Part shown: positions 24,632-33,953 of the stretch, piece after piece
How the letters are laid out: each line of letters begins with the position of its first letter
How positions within the stretch are numbered: position 1 is the first letter of the stretch
Assembly: GCA_945876305.1 (NCBI GenBank)
Contig: CAMCOB010000003.1
Location: 1 to 40,295, forward strand
Direction: 5' to 3'
From: Bifidobacterium breve
GTDB lineage: Bacteria > Actinomycetota > Thermoleophilia > Miltoncostaeales > Miltoncostaeaceae
DNA length: 40,295 bases
Translations under genes and position numbers: made by a program
The notes under the pieces: generated by a model
The model's database searches: none
Told to the model about the DNA's origin: nothing
Seen by the model: only the letters and a program-made list of their open reading frames with translations

Positions 24632-25406
24632 GGTGGCTGTCATCAGCCCGGCCCGTGGCTTCATTGCGGAGCACGCGCATTACATGGACGATGCGGGCTT
24701 CTGGGAGGCGCATGCCGCCCGCCTGGGCGGGCCTGTCATCGACCTAGGAGCCGCGGCAGGCAGAACTGCGATTCCCATCGCGCTGCTCGGCATTGATGTG
24801 GTCGCGGTTGACAGCGACCCCGAGATGCTTGAGGTTCTCTGGGAGCGGGCCGAGGGAACTCAGGCCGCGGCACGGGTCACGATCGTCGAAGGACTGATGC
24901 AGCACGCGGCACTGCCGACAGGCGCTGCGCTGGTGATCGTGCCCATGAACACCCTGCAGGTGCTGGTCGACCCTGTTGACCGTGCGCAGTGCTTCGCACA
25001 TGTGGCGGCGAGCCTGCGCCCTGGTGGCGAGTTCATATTCGACCTCGCAGTCCCCGATCTGGATTCAATTGAATGGGCGATCGGCGACACCATTTCCACG
25101 GGCCGATCCCGGGACCCGGCCACGGGCGATGTGCTTGTGCACACCGCGGTCTTCGACTCTCTCGACCGCACCAGCCATACCCTCGACTTCAGGGTGATCG
25201 TTGAGCGTGCTAGTGCGGCTGGCAGTACCCAGCGCGTGGAGCGGCGCCATCTGGTTCACCAATACACGTACGACGAAGTGCAGGCACTCGTGGCGTCGGC
25301 CGGGCTCACGGTGCTCGCCGTGCACTCCGGGTTCCGGGGCGAGCGCTTTACCGATTCGTCCGAACGACAGGTGTGGCGCTGTGCATGTCAGGGGCCGACG
25401 GCATGA
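24621..25406 (+). CDS. Class I SAM-dependent methyltransferase between murT and gatD
   Basis: A 261-residue protein. The ATG at 24621 has GGAG 6 nt upstream and overlaps murT by 11 nt; a GTG at 24633 is possible. Motif I is VIDLGAAAGRTAIPIALLG, followed by VVAVDSDPEML (the acidic residue for the SAM ribose). The post-motif region RPGGEFIFDLAVPDLDSIEW fits small-molecule methyltransferases of the Methyltransf_25 type, and the C-terminal beta region (HQYTYDEVQALVASAGLTVL) is typical of them. The stop overlaps the gatD start (ATGA). Tight coupling on both sides suggests co-expression with MurT and GatD; a cell-wall precursor as substrate is inference only. Confidence 0.85.
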   Translation: MRAEVAVISPARGFIAEHAHYMDDAGFWEAHAARLGGPVIDLGAAAGRTAIPIALLGIDVVAVDSDPEMLEVLWERAEGTQAAARVTIVEGLMQHAALPTGAALVIVPMNTLQVLVDPVDRAQCFAHVAASLRPGGEFIFDLAVPDLDSIEWAIGDTISTGRSRDPATGDVLVHTAVFDSLDRTSHTLDFRVIVERASAAGSTQRVERRHLVHQYTYDEVQALVASAGLTVLAVHSGFRGERFTDSSERQVWRCACQGPTA

Positions 25407-26176
25407 GTGCTGACGTGCGGCTCTGCCATCTCTACCCCGATGAGATGAACATCTACGCCGACCGCGGAAACATCGCGGTGTTCCAACGGCGGCTCGAATG
25501 GCGCGGACTCCGGCTCGAAGTACGGGGGGTTGGACCGGGCGAGACGATTGATCCGTCCGCCTACGACCTGATCTACCTGGGCGGTGGTCAGGATCGTGAT
25601 CAGGCCGTGGTGGCCCACGACCTGGCCGGCAGCAAAGGCGACGCCATCATCTCCGCTGTCGAAGACGGGGTGGCCCTATTGGCGGTGTGTGGCGGATACC
25701 AGTTGACCGGGCACGGGTACACCGGCGTCGACGGATCACGCATGCCCGGTATCAGGCTGTTCGATGCCGACACCATCGCGGGGAACACGCGCCTGATCGG
25801 CGACGTGCTGATCAACGCCACCCTCAACGGTCAGACCCGCGAGGTTGCTGGATTTGAAAATCATGCGGGCCGCACAGAGCTGGGGGCTGGCGCCACGCCC
25901 CTCGGCGCAGTACTCGCGGGCCACGGCAATAGCGGGGTGAGCGGCGGCGAAGGATGCACGCGCCTGCGGGCGATCGGCACGTACCTGCACGGCCCCCTGC
26001 TGCCACGCAACCCGTGGTTGGCCGACCACATTCTGGGGTGGGCCCTCGAACACCGCACGGGCTCTGCTGCAGAGCTCGTGCCGCTCGACGACACCATGGA
26101 GATGGCTGCGCACGCGGTGGCAGTGGGACGGGCTCACGGCGATCGCCGGGAGCGCCTGATGGGGCGCCGGGGCTAG
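25403..26176 (+). CDS. gatD: Lipid II isoglutaminyl synthase, GatD glutaminase subunit
   Basis: A class I glutamine amidotransferase that feeds ammonia to MurT. It has 257 residues from the ATG at 25403, overlapping the methyltransferase stop by 4 nt. The start LCHLYPDEMNIYADRGNIAV is diagnostic for GatD. The catalytic Cys96 is in AVCGGYQLTG and His196 is in GTYLHGPLLPRNP. FENHAGRTEL is also conserved. With murT it forms the amidating complex found in Gram-positive bacteria. Its stop TAG lies in CTAG, which also provides the stop of convergent dut. Confidence 0.95.
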   Translation: MSADVRLCHLYPDEMNIYADRGNIAVFQRRLEWRGLRLEVRGVGPGETIDPSAYDLIYLGGGQDRDQAVVAHDLAGSKGDAIISAVEDGVALLAVCGGYQLTGHGYTGVDGSRMPGIRLFDADTIAGNTRLIGDVLINATLNGQTREVAGFENHAGRTELGAGATPLGAVLAGHGNSGVSGGEGCTRLRAIGTYLHGPLLPRNPWLADHILGWALEHRTGSAAELVPLDDTMEMAAHAVAVGRAHGDRRERLMGRRG

Positions 26177-26583
26177 CGCCCGCTCGAGCCGAAACCGCCC
26201 GTGCCACGCCCGTCTGACGTGGGCAACACGTCGCACTCCAGCGCCTGACCCAGGGCAACCGGCACAACCATCAACTGGGCGATGCGATCGCCCGCGGCGA
26301 TGGCCACCGGCGAATCACCCAAGTTGATGAGGATCACCTGCAGTTCGCCGCGGTACCCGCAGTCGATGAGACCGGGGGCATTCGCGACGGTCAGCCCCAT
26401 GCGCAGCGCATTCCCCGACCGGGGCACCACGAGACCAGCCATGCCATCCGGGATCGCCACCGCCCATCCAGTGGGCACCGCCGCCCGCATCCCCGGCAGA
26501 AGGGCAACGTCCGCGCAGGCTGCCAGATCGAGTCCCGCATCCCCGGGATGCGCCCGATGCGGTAACACCGCATCGGGATGCAT
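26173..26583 (-). CDS. dut: dUTP diphosphatase (trimeric dUTPase)
   Basis: Splits dUTP to dUMP and PPi, keeping uracil out of DNA. All five dUTPase motifs are present: PGDAGLDL (1), PRSGNALRMG (2), GLIDCGYRGELQVILIN (3), GDRIAQLMVVP (4) and GRGTGGFGSSGR (5). The start is uncertain. The ATG at 26583 gives 136 residues but has AGG immediately in front and cuts into the first beta strand. The preceding residues IPFLR align with family N-termini, and an in-frame TTG at 26640 (155 residues) would include them while overlapping the end of dapL by 41 nt. It is the last gene of the long minus-strand run and is convergent with gatD. Confidence 0.9.
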   Translation of the reverse strand: MHPDAVLPHRAHPGDAGLDLAACADVALLPGMRAAVPTGWAVAIPDGMAGLVVPRSGNALRMGLTVANAPGLIDCGYRGELQVILINLGDSPVAIAAGDRIAQLMVVPVALGQALECDVLPTSDGRGTGGFGSSGR

Positions 26584-26599
26584 CCTCAGAAATGGGATG

Positions 26600-27772
26600 T
26601 CAGGCGTCGACGAGACGCGCGATCCGCTCCGCAGCCTCAACCAGACGGTTGTCCGGCGTGGTGAGACTCATGCGCACAAACCCCTCACCGCTCCGCCCAA
26701 ATGCGGAGCCCGGTGAGATCACGACCGCAGCATCCTCGAGCACCTTCTCCGTAAAAGAGGCCGAGGTCTCGCCTTCCGGCACACGCGCCCACACGTAGAT
26801 CGCCCCCTTCGGGGGAGTGACACCGAGCCCGATGGCATTCAGGGCATCGACCAAGATGTCGCGGCGGCGGCGGTAGATCTCGCACATCTCGCGCACCGAC
26901 TCCTGATCACTTTCGAGCGCGGCAACGCTGGCCTCCTGCACCGCCTCAAACATGCCGCTGTCCACGTTGGTCTTCAACTGCCAGTAGGCGGCCACGACCT
27001 CGGGGTTGCCCACTACCGCACCCGATCGCCACCCGGTCATGTTGTAGGTCTTCGAAAGCGAGAACACCTCGATTCCCACATCCTTCGCTCCTGGGGTGGC
27101 GAGGAATGATGGCGCCACATAGCCGTCGTAACTGATCTCGGAGTACGCATTGTCGTGGATGACGATGAGATCGTTCTTGCGGGCGAAGGCGACCACCCGC
27201 GCGAAGAAGTCATCCTCGATCACGGCACCGGTGGGGTTGTTCGGGTAATTGATGTACATGATGCGCGCCCGGCGAAGGACGTCCGCCGGAATTGCCGCGA
27301 GATCGGGCTGAAAGCCGAGCTCCGGCACGAGCGGCATGGCCACTGGCTCCGCGCCCACGAGCAACGGGCCGTTGGTGTACACCGGGTACCCGGGGTCGCT
27401 CGCCAGCGCGACGTCGCCCGGATCGAGTAGCGCGAGGTTGAGGTTCGCGATGGCCTCCTTGGCCCCCAGTGCCGGGATGATCTCGGTCGCCGGATCCAGA
27501 TCAACGCCGAATCGCCGCCCGTAGAACCCTGCGACGGCGTCACGAAACGACTGCCGCCCGCGGTTGCTCGGGTACTGGTGAGTTCCCGGCTCCAACACCG
27601 CACTTCGCATGCGCTCGACAATGAGAGGAGGCGTGGGCGTATCGGGATCCCCGATCCCCAGCGAGATGATGTCCACGCCCGCAGCGCGCTTATCGGCGAT
27701 CTTCTGCTCGATCGCCGCGAACAAGTACGGGGGGAGGAGCCCCATGCGCGCTGCGCCGATTGGGCGGCTCAT
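26600..27772 (-). CDS. dapL: LL-diaminopimelate aminotransferase
   Basis: A PLP enzyme converting tetrahydrodipicolinate and glutamate to LL-diaminopimelate in one step, bypassing the succinylase or acetylase branches. It has 390 residues. The start region is RMGLLPPYLFAAIEQKIADK, and ISLGIGDPDTPTP is the typical N-terminal block. The aspartate aminotransferase fold has INYPNNPTGAV, HDNAYSEISYDGY (Asp and Tyr contacts) and the Schiff-base Lys241 in SLSKTYNMTGWRSG. The C-terminus has VVISPGSAFGRSGEGFVRMS. It overlaps dapF by 4 nt (ATGA). The coupling to dapF, and dapA in the same run, support the DAP role over a generic aminotransferase. Confidence 0.92.
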   Translation of the reverse strand: MSRPIGAARMGLLPPYLFAAIEQKIADKRAAGVDIISLGIGDPDTPTPPLIVERMRSAVLEPGTHQYPSNRGRQSFRDAVAGFYGRRFGVDLDPATEIIPALGAKEAIANLNLALLDPGDVALASDPGYPVYTNGPLLVGAEPVAMPLVPELGFQPDLAAIPADVLRRARIMYINYPNNPTGAVIEDDFFARVVAFARKNDLIVIHDNAYSEISYDGYVAPSFLATPGAKDVGIEVFSLSKTYNMTGWRSGAVVGNPEVVAAYWQLKTNVDSGMFEAVQEASVAALESDQESVREMCEIYRRRRDILVDALNAIGLGVTPPKGAIYVWARVPEGETSASFTEKVLEDAAVVISPGSAFGRSGEGFVRMSLTTPDNRLVEAAERIARLVDA

Positions 27773-28584
27773 GCCGCCACCACCCGCGCGGTGAGGTCCA
27801 GAGACATGCGCCCCTCGTACACCGGCAGCGCCGGTCCGGTCATGGTGACCTCCAGGTCGTCGTTCACATCAATGATCAGGTCCCCACCGGCGAGATGCAC
27901 GGTAACGGGTGATGTTGCACCGTCCAGGCGCACTGCCGCCACTGCGGCGGCGCAGGCCCCGGTGCCACAGGCCAGGGTCTCCCCTACCCCGCGCTCCCAC
28001 ACCCTCATGGTGATCTCACCGGGGCCATCGCGGCGGACGAACTCCACGTTCGTGCGATTGGGAAACCGCGCATCCACCTCAATGAGAGGGCCCAGCGTGC
28101 GCACCACAGACTCCGGGTCGTCGTGACGGATGATTGCGTGCGGATTTCCCATCGAGATGTCGGCGAAGCGCACATCACCGAGGTCGGTCGCGAGGGACTC
28201 CTCGCCCTCACCCCATGGGAACACCGCGCGGCCCATCTGCACCGCCACCACCGGGCCATCAACGCTCACGTGCACCGGTCCGGCGCCAGTGGTGATGCGA
28301 CCATCAGCAGGAAGACGGCCGGTGCTGTGCAGATACTGCGCCACCATCCGGATGCCGTTGCCGCAGTTCTCCGCGTTACTTCCGTCGGGGTTCCACACCA
28401 CCATCTCCGGCCCATCACCATCGAGACGCACCTCCAGAATGCCGTCGCATGCGATACCGAAGTTCGGATCGCACGCCACCCGCGCACGCGCAGGCGTGAT
28501 GGGAACCGGCCACTGCGACGATTCGGTCACCACGTAGTGGTTGCCGAGGCCTTGCCACTTCTGAAATGGGATTTGATTCGCCAC
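27769..28584 (-). CDS. dapF: Diaminopimelate epimerase
   Basis: Converts LL-diaminopimelate to the meso form for lysine and peptidoglycan. The GTG at 28584, 12 nt after the miaA stop, starts just before the conserved PFQKWQGLGNHYVV and gives 271 residues; an ATG at 28626 would overlap miaA. The two catalytic cysteines are Cys74 in AENCGNGIRM and Cys206 in LACGTGACAAAVAA. MGNPHAII and FPNRTNVEFV are further family blocks. The segment usually read as GIGADG is GIACDG here. It is coupled to dapL downstream. Confidence 0.94.
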   Translation of the reverse strand: MANQIPFQKWQGLGNHYVVTESSQWPVPITPARARVACDPNFGIACDGILEVRLDGDGPEMVVWNPDGSNAENCGNGIRMVAQYLHSTGRLPADGRITTGAGPVHVSVDGPVVAVQMGRAVFPWGEGEESLATDLGDVRFADISMGNPHAIIRHDDPESVVRTLGPLIEVDARFPNRTNVEFVRRDGPGEITMRVWERGVGETLACGTGACAAAVAAVRLDGATSPVTVHLAGGDLIIDVNDDLEVTMTGPALPVYEGRMSLDLTARVVAA

Positions 28585-28595
28585 GGGGCGGGAGG

Positions 28596-29510
28596 CTATC
28601 CGACGCCCCCGCGGGCACGTCGCCATTCGGCCACCACGCGGGCCACGCCATCGGTGGCGGGGCCATCCCCGAGATCAATCATCACGTCGGGGGCCATCTT
28701 GCGCATCCAGGTGTCCTGCATGCGCGCGAGCCGCCGGGTACGGATGTTCAGCGCCTCCTCAAGTGCCGATGGGTCCATCTCGCCGCTGCGCATCGCCGCA
28801 ACCTCGCGCATGCCGATCACCTGCCCCGGCCCCCGTGCAAGGTCAGCCCGGTCGAGCGCCGCCTCGAGTTCCGCCACGAGACCCTCGTCGATCTCGCGGC
28901 GCACCCGGGAGGCGATGAGCCCGTGAATCACTCCACGGGGCCGGGTGATGCCCACCACAACGGCCGGGCGGCGAAACGGGGTGCTCCAGATGTCCCCGCC
29001 CCCATCTGCCGGCTCACCGATGGCTGCGCGCTCCAGCGCCCGGGCCATGCGCCGGGGATTCGCCCCGTCAATCGCGGCAGCCGCCGCCGGGTCGCGCGCC
29101 TCGAGCTCTTCCATTGCAGCCACGGTGTCGGTTGACAGCGCCTCCGCCCACTCCCGCACCTGGGCGGGCGGAGCCGGCCGCATTGCCATGTCGGTGAGCG
29201 CGGCGCGCACGTACAGCCCGGTGCCTCCCGCGACAATGGGCACCCCTCCAGACCCCGCCACCTGGTCAATCACCGCGTGGGCGAGCGCAGCGAAGGTGCC
29301 AGCGCTGGAATCCTCGGACAGATCGAGGTCACCAACCGCGTGATAGCGCACCTGCGCCCGGTCGGCTGCACACGGCCCGTCGGCGGCGATCTCGAGCCCC
29401 CGGTATCGCTGAAAGGGATCAGCGACGATCACCTCGCCCGCGAGTTCAACCGCCACTGCATGTGCCAGCGCACTCTTGCCTGTGGCGGTGGGCCCAAACA
29501 CGGCCAGCAC
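28596..29510 (-). CDS. miaA: tRNA dimethylallyltransferase
   Basis: Adds a dimethylallyl group to A37 of tRNAs that read UNN codons. It has 304 residues from a GTG at 29510, 15 nt after the miaB stop. The P-loop is VFGPTATGKSALA. The following block, usually DSxQVYRGMDIGTAKP, reads ADPFQRYRGLEIAADGP, and the PHHLID block reads RYHAVGDLD, so this is a divergent member. GGTGLYVRAALTD, NPRRMARALERA and GQVIGMREVAAM are conserved. The order miaB-miaA matches their sequential work on the same base. The tRNA-Leu(CAA) in this window is a plausible substrate. Confidence 0.92.
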   Translation of the reverse strand: MLAVFGPTATGKSALAHAVAVELAGEVIVADPFQRYRGLEIAADGPCAADRAQVRYHAVGDLDLSEDSSAGTFAALAHAVIDQVAGSGGVPIVAGGTGLYVRAALTDMAMRPAPPAQVREWAEALSTDTVAAMEELEARDPAAAAAIDGANPRRMARALERAAIGEPADGGGDIWSTPFRRPAVVVGITRPRGVIHGLIASRVRREIDEGLVAELEAALDRADLARGPGQVIGMREVAAMRSGEMDPSALEEALNIRTRRLARMQDTWMRKMAPDVMIDLGDGPATDGVARVVAEWRRARGGVG

Positions 29511-29524
29511 CTCAGGCGCGCGGG

Positions 29525-30856
29525 TCAGACCCTCACCGGGGCAGCCACGTCGGCGGTCCGGCCAGACAGGGTCGTGGAGGTCGCGCCGTCAATCAGCACC
29601 GGTACCAGCTCACCCGCGCGGCCGGTGCCCGCGAAGGTCACCATGGTGTTGTGGCGGGTGCGACCAGCCAAGCGGGAGGGGTCGCTGCGCGATGGACCCT
29701 CTACCAAGACCTGCGCCACGGTTCCCACATGGCGCGACAGGTGCTGCCGGGCCGTGGCCTGCACCGTCTCGATGAGTCGCTGGATGCGCTCGCTCTTTAT
29801 CTCTGGCGGCACGTCATCGGCCATCTGCTCCCCGGCCTCGGTACCGGGCCTCTGCGAATACACGAAGGTGTACGCCCCGTCGTATCCCACCTCAGTCACA
29901 AGTGAGAGGGACTCCTCAAAGTCTGCATCGGTCTCGCCTGGAAACCCCACGATGATGTCGGTGGTGAGGGCGATTCCGGGAACGCCCTCCCGGATTCGAT
30001 CGACGAGCGCCAGATACCGGTCGCGGTCGTAGGTACGGCGCATGGCCTTCAGCACACGGCTCGACCCCGACTGCGCCGGCAGGTGGATGTGCTCGCACAC
30101 CTCGGCGATATCCCGGTGCGCCTCAATGACATCGGCCCGAATGTCCTTGGGGTGCGGGCTCATGTACCGCACGCGCTCGATTCCATCCACGGCGCTCACC
30201 GCCGCAAGCAGCTCGGCAAACGATGCGCGGCCCTCGCCCGTGAGGTCGCGTCCATACGAGTTGACGTTCTGCCCAAGCAGCGTCACCTCCATCACGCCGT
30301 CCGCAGCCTGCACCGTGACCTCGGCCACCACATCGGCAAGGGCCCGGCTGCGTTCGCGGCCTCGCACGGCAGGCACGATGCAGTACGAACACACGCAGTT
30401 ACAGCCCACAGAGATCTGCACCCAGGCCTGATGCGGGCGCTCCCGGCGCGTGGGCAGTTCACCGCTGAACCTGCCATCGAGGGTGAACCCCCCGACCGGG
30501 GCCAGACGCTCACGTGCCAGAAACTCCCCGAGCCGGTTCACCTCACCCGGACCGAACGCGATATCCACAAACGGGAAGTCCGTGAACACCGTGTCCTTCT
30601 GGCTCTGGGCCCAGCAGCCACCCACGGCCACCACGGCGTCAGGTCGCTCGCGCTTGATGCGGCGGGCCTCTCCCAAATTGCCCATAAACCGCTCGTCTGC
30701 CGACCCGCGGATCGTGCACGTGTTGAACACGATCAGGTCGGCGTCATCGCGCTTCTCTGACGGCGCGTAGCCGAGTGATTCCAGAAGACCACGCATACGC
30801 TCTGAGTCGTGCGCGTTCATCTGGCACCCAAAGGTGGTCAGGTGGTACCGGGGCAT
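29525..30856 (-). CDS. miaB: tRNA-2-methylthio-N6-dimethylallyladenosine synthase
   Basis: A radical-SAM methylthiotransferase that converts i6A37 to ms2i6A37. The ATG at 30856 gives 443 residues and begins MPRYHLTTFGCQMNAHDSER, the family N-terminus. The MTTase-domain cysteines are Cys11, Cys47 and Cys81. The radical SAM cluster is CxxxCxxC at Cys152/156/159 (SVGCNCVCSYCIVPAVRGRE). RRTYDRDRYLALVDRIREG and TDIIVGFPGETDADF are typical. The C-terminal TRAM domain (VLVEGPSRSDPSRLAGRTRH) contacts tRNA. It has only a weak GAG as ribosome site, and a TAGCAT 8 nt upstream could be a -10 box. It lies downstream of recA; recX and rny, common in this place, are not seen. Confidence 0.96.
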   Translation of the reverse strand: MPRYHLTTFGCQMNAHDSERMRGLLESLGYAPSEKRDDADLIVFNTCTIRGSADERFMGNLGEARRIKRERPDAVVAVGGCWAQSQKDTVFTDFPFVDIAFGPGEVNRLGEFLARERLAPVGGFTLDGRFSGELPTRRERPHQAWVQISVGCNCVCSYCIVPAVRGRERSRALADVVAEVTVQAADGVMEVTLLGQNVNSYGRDLTGEGRASFAELLAAVSAVDGIERVRYMSPHPKDIRADVIEAHRDIAEVCEHIHLPAQSGSSRVLKAMRRTYDRDRYLALVDRIREGVPGIALTTDIIVGFPGETDADFEESLSLVTEVGYDGAYTFVYSQRPGTEAGEQMADDVPPEIKSERIQRLIETVQATARQHLSRHVGTVAQVLVEGPSRSDPSRLAGRTRHNTMVTFAGTGRAGELVPVLIDGATSTTLSGRTADVAAPVRV

Positions 30857-30864
30857 AGCTCGTG

Positions 30865-30870
30865 ATGCTA
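30865..30870 (-). promoter_or_regulatory. Putative -10 box of miaB
   Basis: TAGCAT on the minus strand, 8 nt before the miaB ATG, lying in the 60-nt gap after recA. It would allow recA-independent, leaderless transcription of miaB-miaA-dapF-dapL-dut. Confidence 0.3.
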
Positions 30871-30916
30871 GCCGCGCCCCCGCCCCTGTTGGGGCGACGG
30901 CGCGGCTGCACACAGA

Positions 30917-32524
<1,608 letters not shown>

Positions 32525-32553
32525 CGTGTCCTCCTGTTGGCGTTGCCGGGCGA

Positions 32554-32583
32554 AATATAAAGCGATGTCCGGCGTATGTCGAA
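32554..32583 (-). promoter_or_regulatory. Putative recA promoter
   Basis: On the minus strand, TTCGAC (-35, 32578-32583) and TATATT (-10, 32554-32559) are separated by 18 nt, in a small AT-rich patch (CTTTATATTTC). The -35 overlaps the LexA box, which fits repression by blocking polymerase. The predicted leader is about 25 nt and carries the AGGAGG ribosome site. Confidence 0.7.
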
Positions 32584-32593
32584 CACATGTTCG
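32580..32593 (-). promoter_or_regulatory. LexA-binding SOS box upstream of recA
   Basis: CGAACACATGTTCG matches every position of the Gram-positive/actinobacterial consensus CGAACRNRYGTTCG. It ends 55 nt upstream of the recA GTG and overlaps the putative -35. It is the only such site I noticed in the window; lexA itself is not here. Confidence 0.88.
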
Positions 32594-32714
32594 CACCCGG
32601 GCCGGACGCTCCTGCTTCGGCACCGCACACGAACGCGCGGTGCCCCACGCTATGGGCGAACACGCAACCGCAACACGCACGCACTGCACCGATGCGCACG
32701 CGTGCGGGTGACAA
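32594..32714 (-). other. Intergenic region between cinA and recA, upstream part
   Basis: Together with the promoter it makes a gap of 190 nt. It holds a 12-nt perfect palindrome, CGCACGCGTGCG (32695-32706), 9 nt after the cinA stop; without a T-run, it could be a weak terminator stem or a protein site. I see no small gene or tRNA here. Confidence 0.4.
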
Positions 32715-33935
32715 TCAGACGATGATGGCCTCGCGCAAGAGATGCAGCGCAAGTGTGGCGGCGCGCTGCCGCACCCGCTCGCGGTCTCCGTGCAGATGCA
32801 GTTCACGGGTCTCAGTGCCCGATGGCCCGGCGATGCCCACGTACACCAGGCCCACCGGCTTCTGCGGCGTGCCGCCACCCGGACCAGCAATGCCCGTCAC
32901 CGAGAGCCCCCATGTGGCTCCCAGCCGACCGCGCACGCCCTCGGCCATGGCGGCCGCGCACTCGGCCGACACGGCCCCATGGGCGGTGAGTATCTCCATC
33001 GGCACCCCAAGCGCGCGCTGCTTCACGGCATTGTCGTACGACACCACCCCTCCGCTGTACCAGGCGCTGGCACCGGGCACCGACGTAATGCGGGCGCCGA
33101 TGATTCCGCCGGTGCACGACTCAGCCGTGACGAGGGTTTCCACGCGGGCCGACAGGGCGCGTCCCAGCACCTCCTCCACGCCGGATCCGTCGCGCGAGAA
33201 GATCGCGCCCGGAAACCGGTCGTCAAGATGCGCCTCCAGGGCACGCGCGCCCGCGTTGTCGGGCCGGATTACCACCTCAAGTTCACCGGGTTTGGCGCAC
33301 ACGCCCACCTCAAGCGAATCGTCATGCCACCGCGGGTCATCCAGCGCCTCAATGAACTCCGACTCCACGACGCCCGCCAGCCGCAGGGTGATGGGTGCGG
33401 CGCCAGCCCCGCTCCCCAGCAGGGCCCGGATGGGACCGGTCTCGACGGCGCTCTGCCACGAGGCCATGCACTCCCACGGCGGCCCGGGAAGCACCACCAC
33501 GACACCGCCGGGATCTTCGAGTACCGCACCGGGCGCGGTGCCGGGCGGCGGAAGAGAGATGGCCCCGGCGGGAATGAGTGCCTGCTTGCGGGCGGCGACA
33601 TCCCGTGTCGCATCGCTCGCCCGCACGCCTACGCCCGACATCGCGTCCCGGATCAGCGCCAGTGCCCCGGGGTCCTCCTGAAGCGGCACGCTGCATGCGG
33701 CTGCAACAGCCTCCATGGTGCGGTCGTCGTGTGTGGGACCGAGCCCACCCGTTACCACCACCAGCTGCACACCGGCCGAAAGGGCGTCGCGTACAGCACC
33801 GGTGATCGACGCGATCGCGTCATCCACCACCACGGTGCCCGCAACACGTACCCCGCGCGCAGTGAGATCGGCAGCGATCGCCGCGCCATTCTCGTCACGC
33901 ACTCTGCCCTCCAGCACCTCGGTGCCGGTCACCAC
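32715..33935 (-). CDS. cinA: CinA-like protein with nicotinamide-nucleotide amidohydrolase domain
   Basis: Competence/damage-inducible protein family. The N-terminal domain has the MoCF/molybdopterin-binding fold ([43 protein letters not shown]). The C-terminal PncC-like domain, which deamidates NMN in relatives, has [33 protein letters not shown] and [24 protein letters not shown] at 33935 gives 406 residues, but the family normally begins about five residues earlier (M-R-A-x-I-V-V-T-G-T-E). The same frame upstream reads L-R-A-R-I from a CTG at 33950, preceded by GGGGGG. The rodZ-like stop lies just before. It is followed by recA. Confidence 0.93.
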   Translation of the reverse strand: MVTGTEVLEGRVRDENGAAIAADLTARGVRVAGTVVVDDAIASITGAVRDALSAGVQLVVVTGGLGPTHDDRTMEAVAAACSVPLQEDPGALALIRDAMSGVGVRASDATRDVAARKQALIPAGAISLPPPGTAPGAVLEDPGGVVVVLPGPPWECMASWQSAVETGPIRALLGSGAGAAPITLRLAGVVESEFIEALDDPRWHDDSLEVGVCAKPGELEVVIRPDNAGARALEAHLDDRFPGAIFSRDGSGVEEVLGRALSARVETLVTAESCTGGIIGARITSVPGASAWYSGGVVSYDNAVKQRALGVPMEILTAHGAVSAECAAAMAEGVRGRLGATWGLSVTGIAGPGGGTPQKPVGLVYVGIAGPSGTETRELHLHGDRERVRQRAATLALHLLREAIIV

Positions 33936-33953
33936 GATGCGCGCGCGCAGGGG

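Noticed and set aside
22568-24664. A very long open frame on the minus strand continuing upstream of the MBL hydrolase (about 1000 residues in total)
   Set aside because: The upstream part is antisense to rpiA and murT, lacks any conserved motif and has the Cys/His/Arg-rich composition of shadow frames in GC-rich DNA. The real protein begins at 22567.
32554-32583. The AT-rich patch upstream of recA as foreign DNA
   Set aside because: It is only about 12 nt long and fits the -10 region of a promoter.
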